Position numbers and translations under genes: made by a program
NCBI RefSeq assembly: GCF_020103695.1
Contig: NZ_JAHXBF010000040.1
Span: 1-64,000 of the forward strand
DNA: 64,000 bases
Direction of reading: 5' to 3'
From: Hyalangium versicolor
Lineage (GTDB): Bacteria > Myxococcota > Myxococcia > Myxococcales > Myxococcaceae
Part shown: positions 42,912 to 51,937 of the stretch, one piece after another
How the letters are laid out: every line of letters starts with the position of its first letter
Numbering within the stretch: the stretch's first letter is position 1
The notes under the pieces: generated by a model
The model's database searches: none
Told to the model about the DNA's origin: nothing
The model's input: the letters and a program-made list of their open reading frames with translations, nothing else

Positions 42912-43295
42912 GTGCAACGCGTGCTCGTGCTCGAGGACAACGAGGATTTGAGGACCCTGCTCTGCGAGCTGCTGGTGGCCTCGGGCGCGGAGAGCTGCGT
43001 GAGCGCCGGCTCGTACGAGGCGATGGTCCGTCAGAAGGATCAGGTGCTGGGGTGCGAGCTGGCGGTGTTGGACGTCAACCTGGGCTCGGGGCTGCCCAGC
43101 GGGCTGGATGCGTACCACTGGCTGCGGGAACAGGGCTTCGGCGGGCAGATCGTCTTCCTCACCGGCCATGCGCGCTCGCATCCGCTGGTGCGCCAGGCGC
43201 ATGAGCTGACGCACGCCCGGGTGTTGTCCAAGCCCGTGGACACCAAGGAGCTGATGGCGCTGGTGAGGGGCCCCCATGGCTCGCGGGCAGGCTGA
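42912..43295 (+). CDS. Response regulator receiver protein
   Basis: A 127-residue stand-alone receiver domain from GTG 42912. Acidic pocket Glu8/Asp9 in LVLEDNED, phospho-acceptor Asp54 in LAVLDVNLG, conserved Thr in VFLTGHA and Lys in VLSKPVD. There is no output domain, so it acts through protein contact. Its 3' end overlaps the next gene by 20 bases, so the two are coupled. Confidence 0.88.
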   Translation: MQRVLVLEDNEDLRTLLCELLVASGAESCVSAGSYEAMVRQKDQVLGCELAVLDVNLGSGLPSGLDAYHWLREQGFGGQIVFLTGHARSHPLVRQAHELTHARVLSKPVDTKELMALVRGPHGSRAG

Positions 43296-44169
43296 GCGGG
43301 CGCCGCTGCCGGTGCCGGAGGAGCTGCGCGCGAGGGCCTGGTGGGGGGCCTTCTTCGCCACGCTGCTGACGCTGCTGGGCGAGGCAGCGTATGTCCTGAT
43401 CGACTGGCGCGTGCACCCTGGCAACCTCGTGCTCCCCGCGCTGCGCGCGCTGCATGTGCTGGAGGCCCTGGGGTTGCTGGTGCTGCTGTTCGCACGGCGA
43501 GGCACGGCGAGCCCTCGGCTGAGTTCGGGAATCTTCTCCGCCGTGGCGGTCCCGTACCTGATCATCTTCGCCGTGGCGGAGGTGGCCATGGCCAGCTCGG
43601 GGCTCGTGTGGCAACCGCTGACGGGCCACCGCTTGTTGATGCTGGGCATCGGCCTGCTGGCGCCCATGGGGATGGGGCCCGGGCTTGGGTTCGTCGGGGC
43701 CTTCGCGCTGGAGGGCGTGGTCCTCTGGTATGGGCTGGGGCTGCAGAACCGGCTGGAGATGCCGTGGGAGCCGTGGATCACCCTCGTGTGGGGTGGCACG
43801 GCGTGCGGGCTGTTGGCCTTCCGCGTGCGGACGCAGCGCATCGAGCAGCGGCTGCTGAAGGCTCGCTCCGAGGCCGAGTCCCTGGAGCGGGTGGCGCGGC
43901 TGTTCCTCGCGATGCGCGACGCCGCCAATACTCCGCTGCAGTCACTGGAGGTGGGCGTCAGCCTGTTGCAACAGCGCTCTCCGGAGAACGCCCAGTTGCT
44001 GCTCACCCTGGAGCGGGCGCTGGGTCAGCTGCGCTCGCTCACCGCGCGCATGGACATCGCGGATCCGCTGGTGAACTGGGACTCCGCGGACACGACGATC
44101 GACTCCGAGGAGGTGCTGCGCAACCTGGAGGCGTCCCTCACCCGGGAGCTGGAGCGAAGACGCCACTGA
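43276..44169 (+). CDS. Membrane sensor with degenerate histidine-kinase dimerisation segment
   Basis: A 297-residue protein with about five or six membrane helices (residues 22-180), then a cytoplasmic coiled-coil arm (FRVRTQRIEQRLLKARSEAE) and a helical hairpin LAMRDAANTPLQSLEVGVSL resembling a HisKA helix. The phospho-accepting His is absent from that helix and no ATPase domain follows, the protein ending 80 residues later. It could be a signalling partner that docks the response regulator encoded just upstream. Truncation by mutation is less likely because the frame ends cleanly before a convergent gene. Confidence 0.7.
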   Translation: MARGQAERAPLPVPEELRARAWWGAFFATLLTLLGEAAYVLIDWRVHPGNLVLPALRALHVLEALGLLVLLFARRGTASPRLSSGIFSAVAVPYLIIFAVAEVAMASSGLVWQPLTGHRLLMLGIGLLAPMGMGPGLGFVGAFALEGVVLWYGLGLQNRLEMPWEPWITLVWGGTACGLLAFRVRTQRIEQRLLKARSEAESLERVARLFLAMRDAANTPLQSLEVGVSLLQQRSPENAQLLLTLERALGQLRSLTARMDIADPLVNWDSADTTIDSEEVLRNLEASLTRELERRRH

Positions 44170-44188
44170 GCCCCTGGGCGTGGTCCGG

Positions 44189-44986
44189 CTACTCGCAGTC
44201 TCCCTCGAGCGGGCCCATCCTCAACGGCCCCGAGAGCCAACCGGATGCGGACGTCTCCGCGTCAACGGGAACGAGCTGGAGCTCGAAGAAGAAGTCCTGG
44301 CCCTCGTTGAAGGCGTACTTCTCGGTGATCACCTTCCAGGCTGCCGGTTTGCCCTTCTCCGGCGTGAACATGAGCTGTTCGCCCTTGAGGCTCCACTGGC
44401 CCGCAGGCTTCTCGTCCTCCGGGGGGCGCGACTCGATGATCTTCTTGTCGGGCTTCAGGGTGATGAACACGGGGATGTCTCGGGGGGCCTGGAACAACCA
44501 TTCGGGCGACTCGCGGATCACCTTCTCCGCCCCGCCGGCCTCGCCAGCCAGGACGCTCACGGCCTTGCGCCACTTCTTGTACTCCGAGCGGGCCTTGAGT
44601 GCCTTCAGCCCTTTCGCGTCCTCGTCGATCTTCGGAAGGACCACGGCCCGGTCCAGCTCCACCGCCCTCGACAGGTCGGCCAGGGCCCGGAAGATCCAGT
44701 TGGACCCGTAGTCGCAGTAGTCGAAGGTGCCAACCTCTTCCTTGCCCTTGTTCAGGAGGGTGGTGGTCCGCGCGCGATTGAGCCGGGCATAGGCGTTGTC
44801 CGGGTTCTGCTTCAGCGCCTTCTCGAACAGGCCGTGCGCCTTCTTGTAGTCCCCCTTCTCGTACGCCTTGAATCCCAGGGCGTTGGAGTCGGTGTCCTTG
44901 GCCTGGGCAAGTCCGGGCAGCGCCATCCATGCAAGGCAGGCCAGGAGGGGCAGAGACACGCGACTCGGCGGCAGGAAGGAGCTCAT
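44189..44986 (-). CDS. Secreted TPR-containing hypothetical protein
   Basis: A 265-residue protein with a Sec signal (cleavage after GLAQA). A TPR-like helical pair occupies about residues 38-72 (LGFKAYEKGDYKKAHGLFEK and NPDNAYARLNRAR). The C-terminal half is beta-rich (SLKGEQLMFTPEKGKPAAWK). Periplasmic location likely; function unknown. Convergent with the membrane sensor gene. Confidence 0.75.
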   Translation of the reverse strand: MSSFLPPSRVSLPLLACLAWMALPGLAQAKDTDSNALGFKAYEKGDYKKAHGLFEKALKQNPDNAYARLNRARTTTLLNKGKEEVGTFDYCDYGSNWIFRALADLSRAVELDRAVVLPKIDEDAKGLKALKARSEYKKWRKAVSVLAGEAGGAEKVIRESPEWLFQAPRDIPVFITLKPDKKIIESRPPEDEKPAGQWSLKGEQLMFTPEKGKPAAWKVITEKYAFNEGQDFFFELQLVPVDAETSASGWLSGPLRMGPLEGDCE

Positions 44987-44999
44987 GGGCGAGCTTTTA

Positions 45000-45911
45000 T
45001 CACTCCTGACCTTTCAGAGACTCCTCGGCCCGGAGCCGCTCGACAGCGAAGTCCACGAAGGCCCGAACCCGCGCATTGGCTCGCCTCCCCTCGGCGTGCA
45101 CGATGTGGATGGGAATGGCCGGGAGCTCGTAGTCCTCGAGCACGAGTTGGAGCTGACCCCGGCGCACCTCCGAGGCGACCTGGTACGAGAGCACGCTGGT
45201 CAGCCCTCGCCCGGCCACCGCGGCGGCGATCGCGACCTCCGTGGCGTTGACGATCAGCCGCGAGGGCGGGGTGACCGTCTGCACCTTCGAGCCCGAGGTG
45301 AATGACCAGCCGTGCTGCTGGGAGGCCGTCTGGGAGAAGGTGATGGCATCGAAGCGTGACAGCTCGGCGGGCGTCCGCGGGCGACCATGCTCGGCCAGGT
45401 ACCGAGGTGACGCGCAGACCACGCGCCGCACCGTCCCCACCCGGATCGCGTTCAACGACGAGTCCGGCAGATGGGCGATCCGGACGGCGACGTCGACCCC
45501 CTCATCCAGGAGATCCACCACGCGATCGAGGAGCACCGTGCGCGCCACCACCTGCGGATGCCGGGCCAGGAAATCGAGGACGATGGGCGCGACATACATG
45601 CGCCCGAACATCATGGACGCCGTCACGGTGAGCATCCCGCGCAGCTCGGTCTGAGAGCCGGCCGCCGAGGCCTCCGCCTCCTCGAGCTCTCCGAGGATCC
45701 GCTTGCAATCCGTGAGGAACTGGCGACCCGCATCCGTGAGGCGCACGGTGCGCGTCGTGCGATGGAGCAGGCGTGTGCCGAGCCGCTCCTCGAGCGCCGA
45801 GACGGCCCGTGTCACCGCCGGAGGTGACATCGCCAGGCGCCGCGCCGCGGCTGCGAAGCCAGACTCCTCGGCCACGGCGACGAAGACGCGCAGGGTCTCG
45901 AGACGGTCCAC
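45000..45911 (-). CDS. LysR family transcriptional regulator
   Basis: A 303-residue LysR-type regulator. The helix-turn-helix is ETLRVFVAVAEESGFAAAAR followed by LAMSPPAVTRAVSALEERLG. The effector domain follows, with the subgroup-typical LPDSSLNAIRVG. GTG 45911 (VDRLETLRVF) is the usual start for this subgroup; an ATG at 45947 is possible. It is divergent from the GST gene, which it most likely controls together with the genes behind it. Confidence 0.9.
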   Translation of the reverse strand: MDRLETLRVFVAVAEESGFAAAARRLAMSPPAVTRAVSALEERLGTRLLHRTTRTVRLTDAGRQFLTDCKRILGELEEAEASAAGSQTELRGMLTVTASMMFGRMYVAPIVLDFLARHPQVVARTVLLDRVVDLLDEGVDVAVRIAHLPDSSLNAIRVGTVRRVVCASPRYLAEHGRPRTPAELSRFDAITFSQTASQQHGWSFTSGSKVQTVTPPSRLIVNATEVAIAAAVAGRGLTSVLSYQVASEVRRGQLQLVLEDYELPAIPIHIVHAEGRRANARVRAFVDFAVERLRAEESLKGQE

Positions 45912-45918
45912 GGGACTA

Positions 45919-45933
45919 TTCCGCGCGGTGGAA
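45919..45933. promoter_or_regulatory. Putative LysR-type operator
   Basis: TTCC-N7-GGAA (45919-45933), a 15-bp dyad of the T-N11-A type bound by LysR regulators, lies in the 81-base gap between the LysR gene and the GST gene. A second, wider dyad joins GTGGAA (45928-45933) with TTCCAC (45957-45962). Placement next to the regulator's own start fits autoregulation. Confidence 0.5.
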
Positions 45934-45992
45934 CAGTGCATTGTCAAGAACGGTCATTCCACTCTCGGGCAGCAACGAGCATCTTCTCGTCC

Positions 45993-46631
45993 ATGACGCC
46001 TCCCGCCCGCCCCATCCGCTTCTATCGCCACCCCCTGTCCGGCCACTGTCATCGCGTGGAGCTGCTCCTGGCGATGCTGAAGCTCCCGTTCGAGACCATT
46101 GATCTCGACTTCACCAAGAAGGAGCAGAAGGCCCCCGGGTTCGTGGCCAAGAACAACCCGTTTGGCCAGGTGCCGGTCATTGAAGACGGAGAGGTGACGC
46201 TGGCCGACAGCAACGCCATCCTCATCTACCTCGCCACGCGCTACGACCCGTCGGGGAGCTGGCTCCCGCGCGATCCGGTCGCGGCGGCCCGGGTACATCA
46301 GTGGCTCTCAGTCGCGGCTGGACCACTGGCCCATGGCCCCGCGGCGGCGCGCCGCTTCACCGTGCTCGGCACGAAGCTGGACTACGAGGGTGCCAAGACC
46401 ATGGCCGCGGAGCTCTTCACGGTGCTCGACGGCTACCTGGCCCAGCGGCACTTCCTGACGGGAGACTCGCCGACGATCGCGGACCTGGCGATCTACACCT
46501 ATACGGCCCTCGCTCCCGAGGGCGGCGTGTCGCTAGAGCCCTACGGCCACATCCGCGCGTGGCTGGCGCGTGTCGAGGCGCTGCCCCACTTCGTGCCGAT
46601 GCGGCGGACTCCCCCGCGGCCCACGGCCTGA
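45993..46631 (+). CDS. Glutathione S-transferase
   Basis: A 212-residue cytosolic GST. The N-terminal thioredoxin-like domain has PLSGHCHRVELLLAML with the likely catalytic Ser, NPFGQVPVIEDG (cis-Pro) and LADSNAILIYLA (the gamma-glutamyl-binding Asp-Ser). The C-terminal helical domain contains HFLTGDSPTIADLAIYTY. First gene of a probable four-gene operon opposite a LysR regulator. Confidence 0.92.
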   Translation: MTPPARPIRFYRHPLSGHCHRVELLLAMLKLPFETIDLDFTKKEQKAPGFVAKNNPFGQVPVIEDGEVTLADSNAILIYLATRYDPSGSWLPRDPVAAARVHQWLSVAAGPLAHGPAAARRFTVLGTKLDYEGAKTMAAELFTVLDGYLAQRHFLTGDSPTIADLAIYTYTALAPEGGVSLEPYGHIRAWLARVEALPHFVPMRRTPPRPTA

Positions 46632-46671
46632 GTCTTCTTCCCTGTCCCTCTGCTTCACCGGAGATCGCGTC

Positions 46672-47715
46672 ATGTCCCAGAGTGATTCAACGAGAAGTGC
46701 CGGTGCGCTCAGGTCCGTGGCACCTCAGGAGGAGTCTCCATTCCACGCCGGCGAGCAGGCCGTGCAAACGCGAGTCGGCGTGCGCGACCGCCTCGAGCAG
46801 GTCGGGCGCAAGTTCATCCGCTCGTTCATGCCGGATCAGCACCGGGAGCTGTTCTGCAAGCTGCCGTTCATCATCGTTGGCAGCCTGGATGGGCAACGCC
46901 GTCCCTGGGCCTCCATCCTGGTGGGCCACCCAGGCTTCATCGCGTCGCCCGATCCTCGGACGCTGGTCATCACCTCCATGCCGGGGTTCGGGGATGCGCT
47001 GGGCCAGAACCTCGCCCACGGCGCGCCCTTGGGCTTTCTGGGGATTCAGCTCGAGACGCGGCGCCGCAACCGGATGAACGGGAAGGTGGTCCAGCTCGAC
47101 GAAGACCGGTTCGCCGTCCAGGTTGAGCAGAGCTTCGGCAACTGCCCGCAGTACATCCAGGCCCGCGAGCCGCTCTTCGTGGCGGAGCCGTCCCGCGTCC
47201 GCGCTCCGCGCCCCGTATATAAGGAGGGCTCGCGGCTGTCCGAAGCCATGGTCGCGCTCGTGGAGCGGGCGGATACGCTCTTCATCGCCTCTGCCTCCCC
47301 GAACGCGGGCGAGGGTGGCTCCTCCGAGGGCGTCGACGTCTCGCATCGCGGTGGCAGGCCCGGCTTCGTGCGCGTCACGGAGGAGTCGGGCCGCACGGTG
47401 CTCACGATTCCGGACTTCTCGGGCAACCTTCAATTCAACACGCTGGGGAACCTGGTGGCCCACCCGCGTGCCGGCCTGCTGTTCGTCGACTTCTCGTCCG
47501 GAGGCACCCTCTCGCTGACGGGCGAGACCGAGATCATCTGGGATGGGCCCGAGGTCGAGGCATTCCTGGGAGCCGAGCGGCTCGTGCGCTTCCGTGTCTC
47601 GGAGGGCACGTGGATTCCGAACGGCGTACCGCTCCGCTGGTCTCAGGCGAAACCCGCGCCACAGCTCGCCGACACCGGCTCCTGGGCCGAGGCCAACCGA
47701 GGGTCCAGGAACTGA
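46672..47715 (+). CDS. Pyridoxamine 5'-phosphate oxidase-like flavin-binding protein
   Basis: A 347-residue protein of the PNPOx-like split-barrel superfamily. It has two barrel-like regions: GSLDGQRRPWASILVGHPGF (about 75-95) and a later RPGFVRVTEESGRTVLTIPD with NTLGNLVAHPRAGLLFVDF. It is longer than true PdxH and matches the large bacterial group often paired with GSTs or ferredoxin-reductase modules. Flavin or F420-type redox activity is possible. 40 bases after the GST gene. Confidence 0.82.
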   Translation: MSQSDSTRSAGALRSVAPQEESPFHAGEQAVQTRVGVRDRLEQVGRKFIRSFMPDQHRELFCKLPFIIVGSLDGQRRPWASILVGHPGFIASPDPRTLVITSMPGFGDALGQNLAHGAPLGFLGIQLETRRRNRMNGKVVQLDEDRFAVQVEQSFGNCPQYIQAREPLFVAEPSRVRAPRPVYKEGSRLSEAMVALVERADTLFIASASPNAGEGGSSEGVDVSHRGGRPGFVRVTEESGRTVLTIPDFSGNLQFNTLGNLVAHPRAGLLFVDFSSGGTLSLTGETEIIWDGPEVEAFLGAERLVRFRVSEGTWIPNGVPLRWSQAKPAPQLADTGSWAEANRGSRN

Positions 47716-47773
47716 TGGACCCCGTCCCCACTTTCATCGATCCTCCGGTCCTTCCGTCTCCCAAGGACCCCCG

Positions 47774-49012
47774 ATGGACTTCACCCCCAGCGCCAAGACC
47801 CAGGACTACCTCGAGCGCGTGCGTCGCTTCATGCGCGAGCACATCGAACCCGCGGAGACCCGTTACTGGGAGGAGATTCGCGCCACCAACTCCACCGGCG
47901 ACTGGCGGAAGTGGAAGATCCACCCGCTCATGGAGGACCTGAAGAAGCGCGCCCGGGCCGAGGGGCTCTGGAACATGTTCCTCCCGGATGCCCAGCTGGG
48001 CGCGGGGCTCTCCACGCTGGAGTATGCCCCCATCGCCGAGGAGACCGGCCGCAGCTTCATGGCTCCCGAGGTCTTCAACTGCAACGCCCCCGACACCGGC
48101 AACATGGAGGTCCTCTGGAGGTACGGCTCCGAGGAGCAGAAGAAGCAGTGGCTCACCCCGCTTCTGGCCGGAGAGATCCGCTCCGTGTTCTGCATGACCG
48201 AGCCCGATGTCGCCTCGTCCGACGCGACGAACATGCAGGCCACCGCCATCGTCGAGGGTGACGAGGTGGTCCTCAACGGCAAGAAGTGGTGGACCAGTGG
48301 CCTCGGAGATCCTCGCGCCCGGATCGCCATCTTCATGGCCCACACCCCGGACGCCGGCGCGGGCCGCCACAACCAACACTCCATGGTCCTCGTGCCCCTG
48401 GACGCTCCGGGCGTCGAGATTCGCCGGATGCTCTCCGTGTACGGCGACTATGACGCGCCCCATGGACACGGCGAAGTGCACTTCCACAATGTGAGGGTGC
48501 CGCTCTCCAACATCATCGCCGGGCCCGGCAAGGGCTTCGAGATTGCCCAGGGACGGCTTGGGCCCGGGCGCATCCACCACTGCATGCGCTGCATCGGCGC
48601 GGCGGAACGGTCACTCGAGCTGATGATCGACCGTGGCATGCAGCGCCAGGCCTTCGGCAAGCCGCTGATCAACCTCGGAGGCAACCGCGAGCACGTCGCC
48701 GAGGCTCGCATCGCCATCGACCAGGCCCGCCTGCTCACCCTGTATGCCGCGTGGAAGCTGGATGAACTGGGCGCACTCGGGGCCATGACGGAGATCTCCG
48801 CCATCAAGGTCGTCGCCCCCAACATGCTCCAGAAGGTGGTGGACGACGCCATCCAGATCCACGGCGGCGCGGGGCTCTCGCAGGATACGCAGCTCCCGGG
48901 CTTCTTCGCCCAGGCGCGCAGCCTGCGTCTGGCCGATGGCCCGGACGAGGTCCACAAGGGCGTCATCGCTCGCATCGAGCTGTCCAAGCGTGGGTTCTCC
49001 CGGAAGGAGTAG
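47774..49012 (+). CDS. Acyl-CoA dehydrogenase
   Basis: A 412-residue FAD-dependent acyl-CoA dehydrogenase. CMTEPDVASSDATNMQATA is the FAD/substrate signature region, followed by NGKKWWTSG, RQAFGKPL and IQIHGGAGLSQDTQLPGFFA near the C-terminus. The N-terminus (LERVRRFMREHIEPAE) resembles the ACAD10/11-like bacterial group. Third gene of the operon, 58 bases after the PNPOx-like gene. Confidence 0.92.
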   Translation: MDFTPSAKTQDYLERVRRFMREHIEPAETRYWEEIRATNSTGDWRKWKIHPLMEDLKKRARAEGLWNMFLPDAQLGAGLSTLEYAPIAEETGRSFMAPEVFNCNAPDTGNMEVLWRYGSEEQKKQWLTPLLAGEIRSVFCMTEPDVASSDATNMQATAIVEGDEVVLNGKKWWTSGLGDPRARIAIFMAHTPDAGAGRHNQHSMVLVPLDAPGVEIRRMLSVYGDYDAPHGHGEVHFHNVRVPLSNIIAGPGKGFEIAQGRLGPGRIHHCMRCIGAAERSLELMIDRGMQRQAFGKPLINLGGNREHVAEARIAIDQARLLTLYAAWKLDELGALGAMTEISAIKVVAPNMLQKVVDDAIQIHGGAGLSQDTQLPGFFAQARSLRLADGPDEVHKGVIARIELSKRGFSRKE

Positions 49013-49036
49013 CCGGGTACTGTCCCGCCCGCCCTC

Positions 49037-50113
49037 ATGAACCCCACCGTCATCACCGAGCTGACCGTCGAGCCGCTGGATCTCCCGCTCACCGAGCCCT
49101 TCGCCATCGCCACCGGCGCGCAGCATGTGGCTCACAACGTGCTCGTGCGGCTCACGCTCGCTGACGGCACCACAGGCCTGGGCGAGGCGGCGCCCTTCAC
49201 CGCCGTCAGCGGCGAGACGCAGGCCCGTTCGCTCGCTGCCATCCAGTCCGTGCGCGAGCAGCTCATCGGCCGGGAGGCTCGTGCCTGGCGCCCACTGTCC
49301 GCGTGGCTCTCCGAGGCGCTCCCGGATGAACCTTCGGCTCGCTGTGGCGTGGAGACGGCGCTCCTCGATGCGCTGGCCCGCCACCACCGCGTGCCCCTGT
49401 GGGTCTTCTTCGGCGGCGCCGGCACGGAGCTGGACATCGACATGACGGTGACGGCCGGAGACCGCGCCCACGCCGAGTCCTCCGCTCGCGCCATCGTCGC
49501 TCGCGGCATCACCACCCTGAAGGTGAAGGTTGGCGCCCTGTCTCCCGAGCTGGATGTGGAGCGGCTCGTGGCCATCCATCAGGTGGCGCCCCAGGCTCGG
49601 CTCTTCGCGGATGCCAACGGCGGCTACACCGTGCCCCAGGCCCGCGCCTTCCTCGCCGGGCTGGAGAACGCGGGCGTGCCGCTCTCCCTCTTCGAGCAAC
49701 CCGTCCCCGCGGAGGACATCGACGGACTGGCCGCCGTCACCCGGGGCTCGCGCATCCCCATCTGCGCAGACGAGTCCGCCCGCTCCGCAGAGGATGTGCT
49801 GCGCCTCATCCGCGAGCGCGCCGCCACCGGCATCAACATCAAGACCATGAAGTGCGGCGTGGTGGAGTCCTTGATGATGTGGCACCTGGCTCGCGCCGCC
49901 GGCCTGGAGCTGATGATCGGCGGCATGGTGGAGAGCACCCTGGCCATGAGCTGCTCGGCCCACCTCGCCGCGGGCCTGGGCGGCTTCCACTATGCGGACC
50001 TCGACACTCCCCTGTTCATCGCGAAGCACCCGTTCCGCGGCGGCTATCGCCAGCAGGGCTCGCGCATAAGCATCGCGGACGTCACCTCAGGCCATGGAGT
50101 GGAGCTGGCCTGA
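49037..50113 (+). CDS. Dipeptide epimerase (enolase superfamily)
   Basis: A 358-residue enolase-superfamily enzyme of the L-Ala-D/L-Glu epimerase type. The capping domain begins with PLTEPFAIATG. Catalytic barrel motifs are KVKVG (the KxK base), FADANGGYT and FEQPV and CADESA (the three metal ligands), and NIKTMKCG with the opposite Lys. Likely role is epimerising dipeptides from peptidoglycan turnover. 24 bases after the acyl-CoA dehydrogenase gene. Confidence 0.88.
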   Translation: MNPTVITELTVEPLDLPLTEPFAIATGAQHVAHNVLVRLTLADGTTGLGEAAPFTAVSGETQARSLAAIQSVREQLIGREARAWRPLSAWLSEALPDEPSARCGVETALLDALARHHRVPLWVFFGGAGTELDIDMTVTAGDRAHAESSARAIVARGITTLKVKVGALSPELDVERLVAIHQVAPQARLFADANGGYTVPQARAFLAGLENAGVPLSLFEQPVPAEDIDGLAAVTRGSRIPICADESARSAEDVLRLIRERAATGINIKTMKCGVVESLMMWHLARAAGLELMIGGMVESTLAMSCSAHLAAGLGGFHYADLDTPLFIAKHPFRGGYRQQGSRISIADVTSGHGVELA

Positions 50114-50146
50114 TCACCTCCACAACCGGCTGTGAAGGTGGTGCGC

Positions 50147-51937
50147 TCACTCTGAGTCCCAGGTCTTCCTCCAACGCTCCCAGATCGCACCAGTCACATT
50201 GTTAGGCCCCTCAATCGCCCCCTCCTTGACATGCCCATAGTTTTGAATGAGCGCCTCAATGCAGACGGGGTACTTCTTGCCGTTGGGGAGTTGCGCCAGC
50301 GTGAATCGGGCGCGGGCTGTGCCCTCCTTTGGGTCAACCAGCTTCAGTTCACCGAAGAGGAGCGAGCCTTCCGTCAACTTGTCGCTGCCCTGCGATACCA
50401 CGCTGGTGAGCGGGCCGAACTTGACCCAGACCATCTCGCCCTCTTGGCCTCGATTCCACTGGACTCTAATGGCGTGACCCGGCCTGGTTTCCAACTCCGC
50501 ATACGCGTCGAGGACCTCCTGCGGGCAGGGTTCCGACGCAGGCCGCACCTGGGGCCCGGTGCACCCGGCCTGGAGCGCTGCGAGCGTGCCCACGATGCCC
50601 GCGCACTGGCACCAGGCACGCCACGCAGGCGAGCCACGGGGCGGCGCCTGCTGCAAGCACGACGAGAGAGTAGGGGCTGAGCGGGCTTTCACGGTGGGGC
50701 CTTTCTCCTGGGGGGAAGTGGGGGGGAGGGCGAGTGCGGGAGCAGGCTCAAGCGTGGGCGCGTCCGCGGGTGCCAGGCCCGAGGGCGTGGGCGTACCGGA
50801 GGAGGGCGCGGCGGGAGCACGTGGCAAGGCCTTCTCGGCCACGGACGGCGAAGCGGGCAGGGGCACGGGCTCAGGCGCGGCTGCGTGGAGGGCCAGGTAC
50901 ACTCCCGCCAGCACCACGCCCAGCCCCACTCCTGCTCCCAGCGCAAGCCTCCACCGTTCGCGAAGTCGCTCAAGGAGGGACCTGGCGGGGGCCTGGCGGG
51001 AAGAGGCGGGAGTCAGCGGCGGGGGTGGGTGCACGGGCCGCTTCACCCAGTCCTCGCCGGCCAGCGACGCGAACTCGGCCACCTGCCGGCGCGCCTTCTC
51101 CATGCTCTCGGGACGCTTGTTCGGGTCTCGCTCCAGCAGTTTGGCCGTGAAGAGGCTGAGGGCTACTGGCACTCGCTCATTCACTTCGTGCGCGTAGTCC
51201 GGGGGGTTGGACCCGCCCACCGGCAGGGGCTCGGGGCGGGTGCAGGGCCAGGGGTCCGTCAGCAAGTCATACAGGGTGACGCCCAGCGCATACAACTCGT
51301 CCGGCACCGTGTACTGGTAGCGCGCCGTCTTGTCATGGCGGTGCGCCAAATCGAAGCGCGTTGCCTCGGGCGAGGTGTAGCGCGGGGTGCCCGGTGGCAG
51401 CCCTCGTTTCGTCAGCGGGGGTCCCACGGGGAAGTGCGCCGCCCCGTAGTCTACTACCACCGGCTCGCCGTCCTTGCCCACCAACAGGTTGTCCGGCTTC
51501 AAGTCGCGGTGGAGGATGCCCAGCCCGTGCATGTGCGCCACCGCTCCCATCACCTTCTCCAAGAGCACCACCACCTCATGAGGCGTGGGGCACACCGCCT
51601 CCTTCCACTGCGACAGGGTGTAGCCCTCCACGTAGTCCATCACCAGGTAGAGAAAGCCCTCGGTGGGGTGCGGCCAGCGGCCGTGCGCCCAGACCCGGGC
51701 GATGTGGCGGTGGCGCAGGGCCAGCAGGCATGACAGCTCGCGCAGGGTGCGCTCGTCGGTGAGCCGCTCATCCCCGCTCTGCTCGCGGTGGCGCGCCACC
51801 TTCATGGCGAAGAAGTCGCCCCCCTTCTCCACCAGGTACGTGGTGCCGTAGGCGCCTCCGCCCAGCCGGCGCACCACCCGCCAACTGTCCACCATTTCCC
51901 CCGCAGGCAGGTTGTCCGGGTCCAGGCGCGCTCTCAT
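50147..51937 (-). CDS. Ser/Thr protein kinase, membrane-anchored
   Basis: A 596-residue Hanks-type kinase. Gly-rich loop LGGGAYGTTYLV, ATP Lys in FAMKVARH, catalytic HRDLKPDNLL, and VDYGAAHF with DYG in place of DFG. One membrane helix at about 330-352 (LALGAGVGLGVVLAGVYLAL) is followed by a Pro/Ala-rich linker and a Cys-containing C-terminal domain of about 170 residues. The ATG overlaps the stop of the upstream DUF2381 gene (ATGA), so the two are translationally coupled. Confidence 0.93.
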   Translation of the reverse strand: MRARLDPDNLPAGEMVDSWRVVRRLGGGAYGTTYLVEKGGDFFAMKVARHREQSGDERLTDERTLRELSCLLALRHRHIARVWAHGRWPHPTEGFLYLVMDYVEGYTLSQWKEAVCPTPHEVVVLLEKVMGAVAHMHGLGILHRDLKPDNLLVGKDGEPVVVDYGAAHFPVGPPLTKRGLPPGTPRYTSPEATRFDLAHRHDKTARYQYTVPDELYALGVTLYDLLTDPWPCTRPEPLPVGGSNPPDYAHEVNERVPVALSLFTAKLLERDPNKRPESMEKARRQVAEFASLAGEDWVKRPVHPPPPLTPASSRQAPARSLLERLRERWRLALGAGVGLGVVLAGVYLALHAAAPEPVPLPASPSVAEKALPRAPAAPSSGTPTPSGLAPADAPTLEPAPALALPPTSPQEKGPTVKARSAPTLSSCLQQAPPRGSPAWRAWCQCAGIVGTLAALQAGCTGPQVRPASEPCPQEVLDAYAELETRPGHAIRVQWNRGQEGEMVWVKFGPLTSVVSQGSDKLTEGSLLFGELKLVDPKEGTARARFTLAQLPNGKKYPVCIEALIQNYGHVKEGAIEGPNNVTGAIWERWRKTWDSE

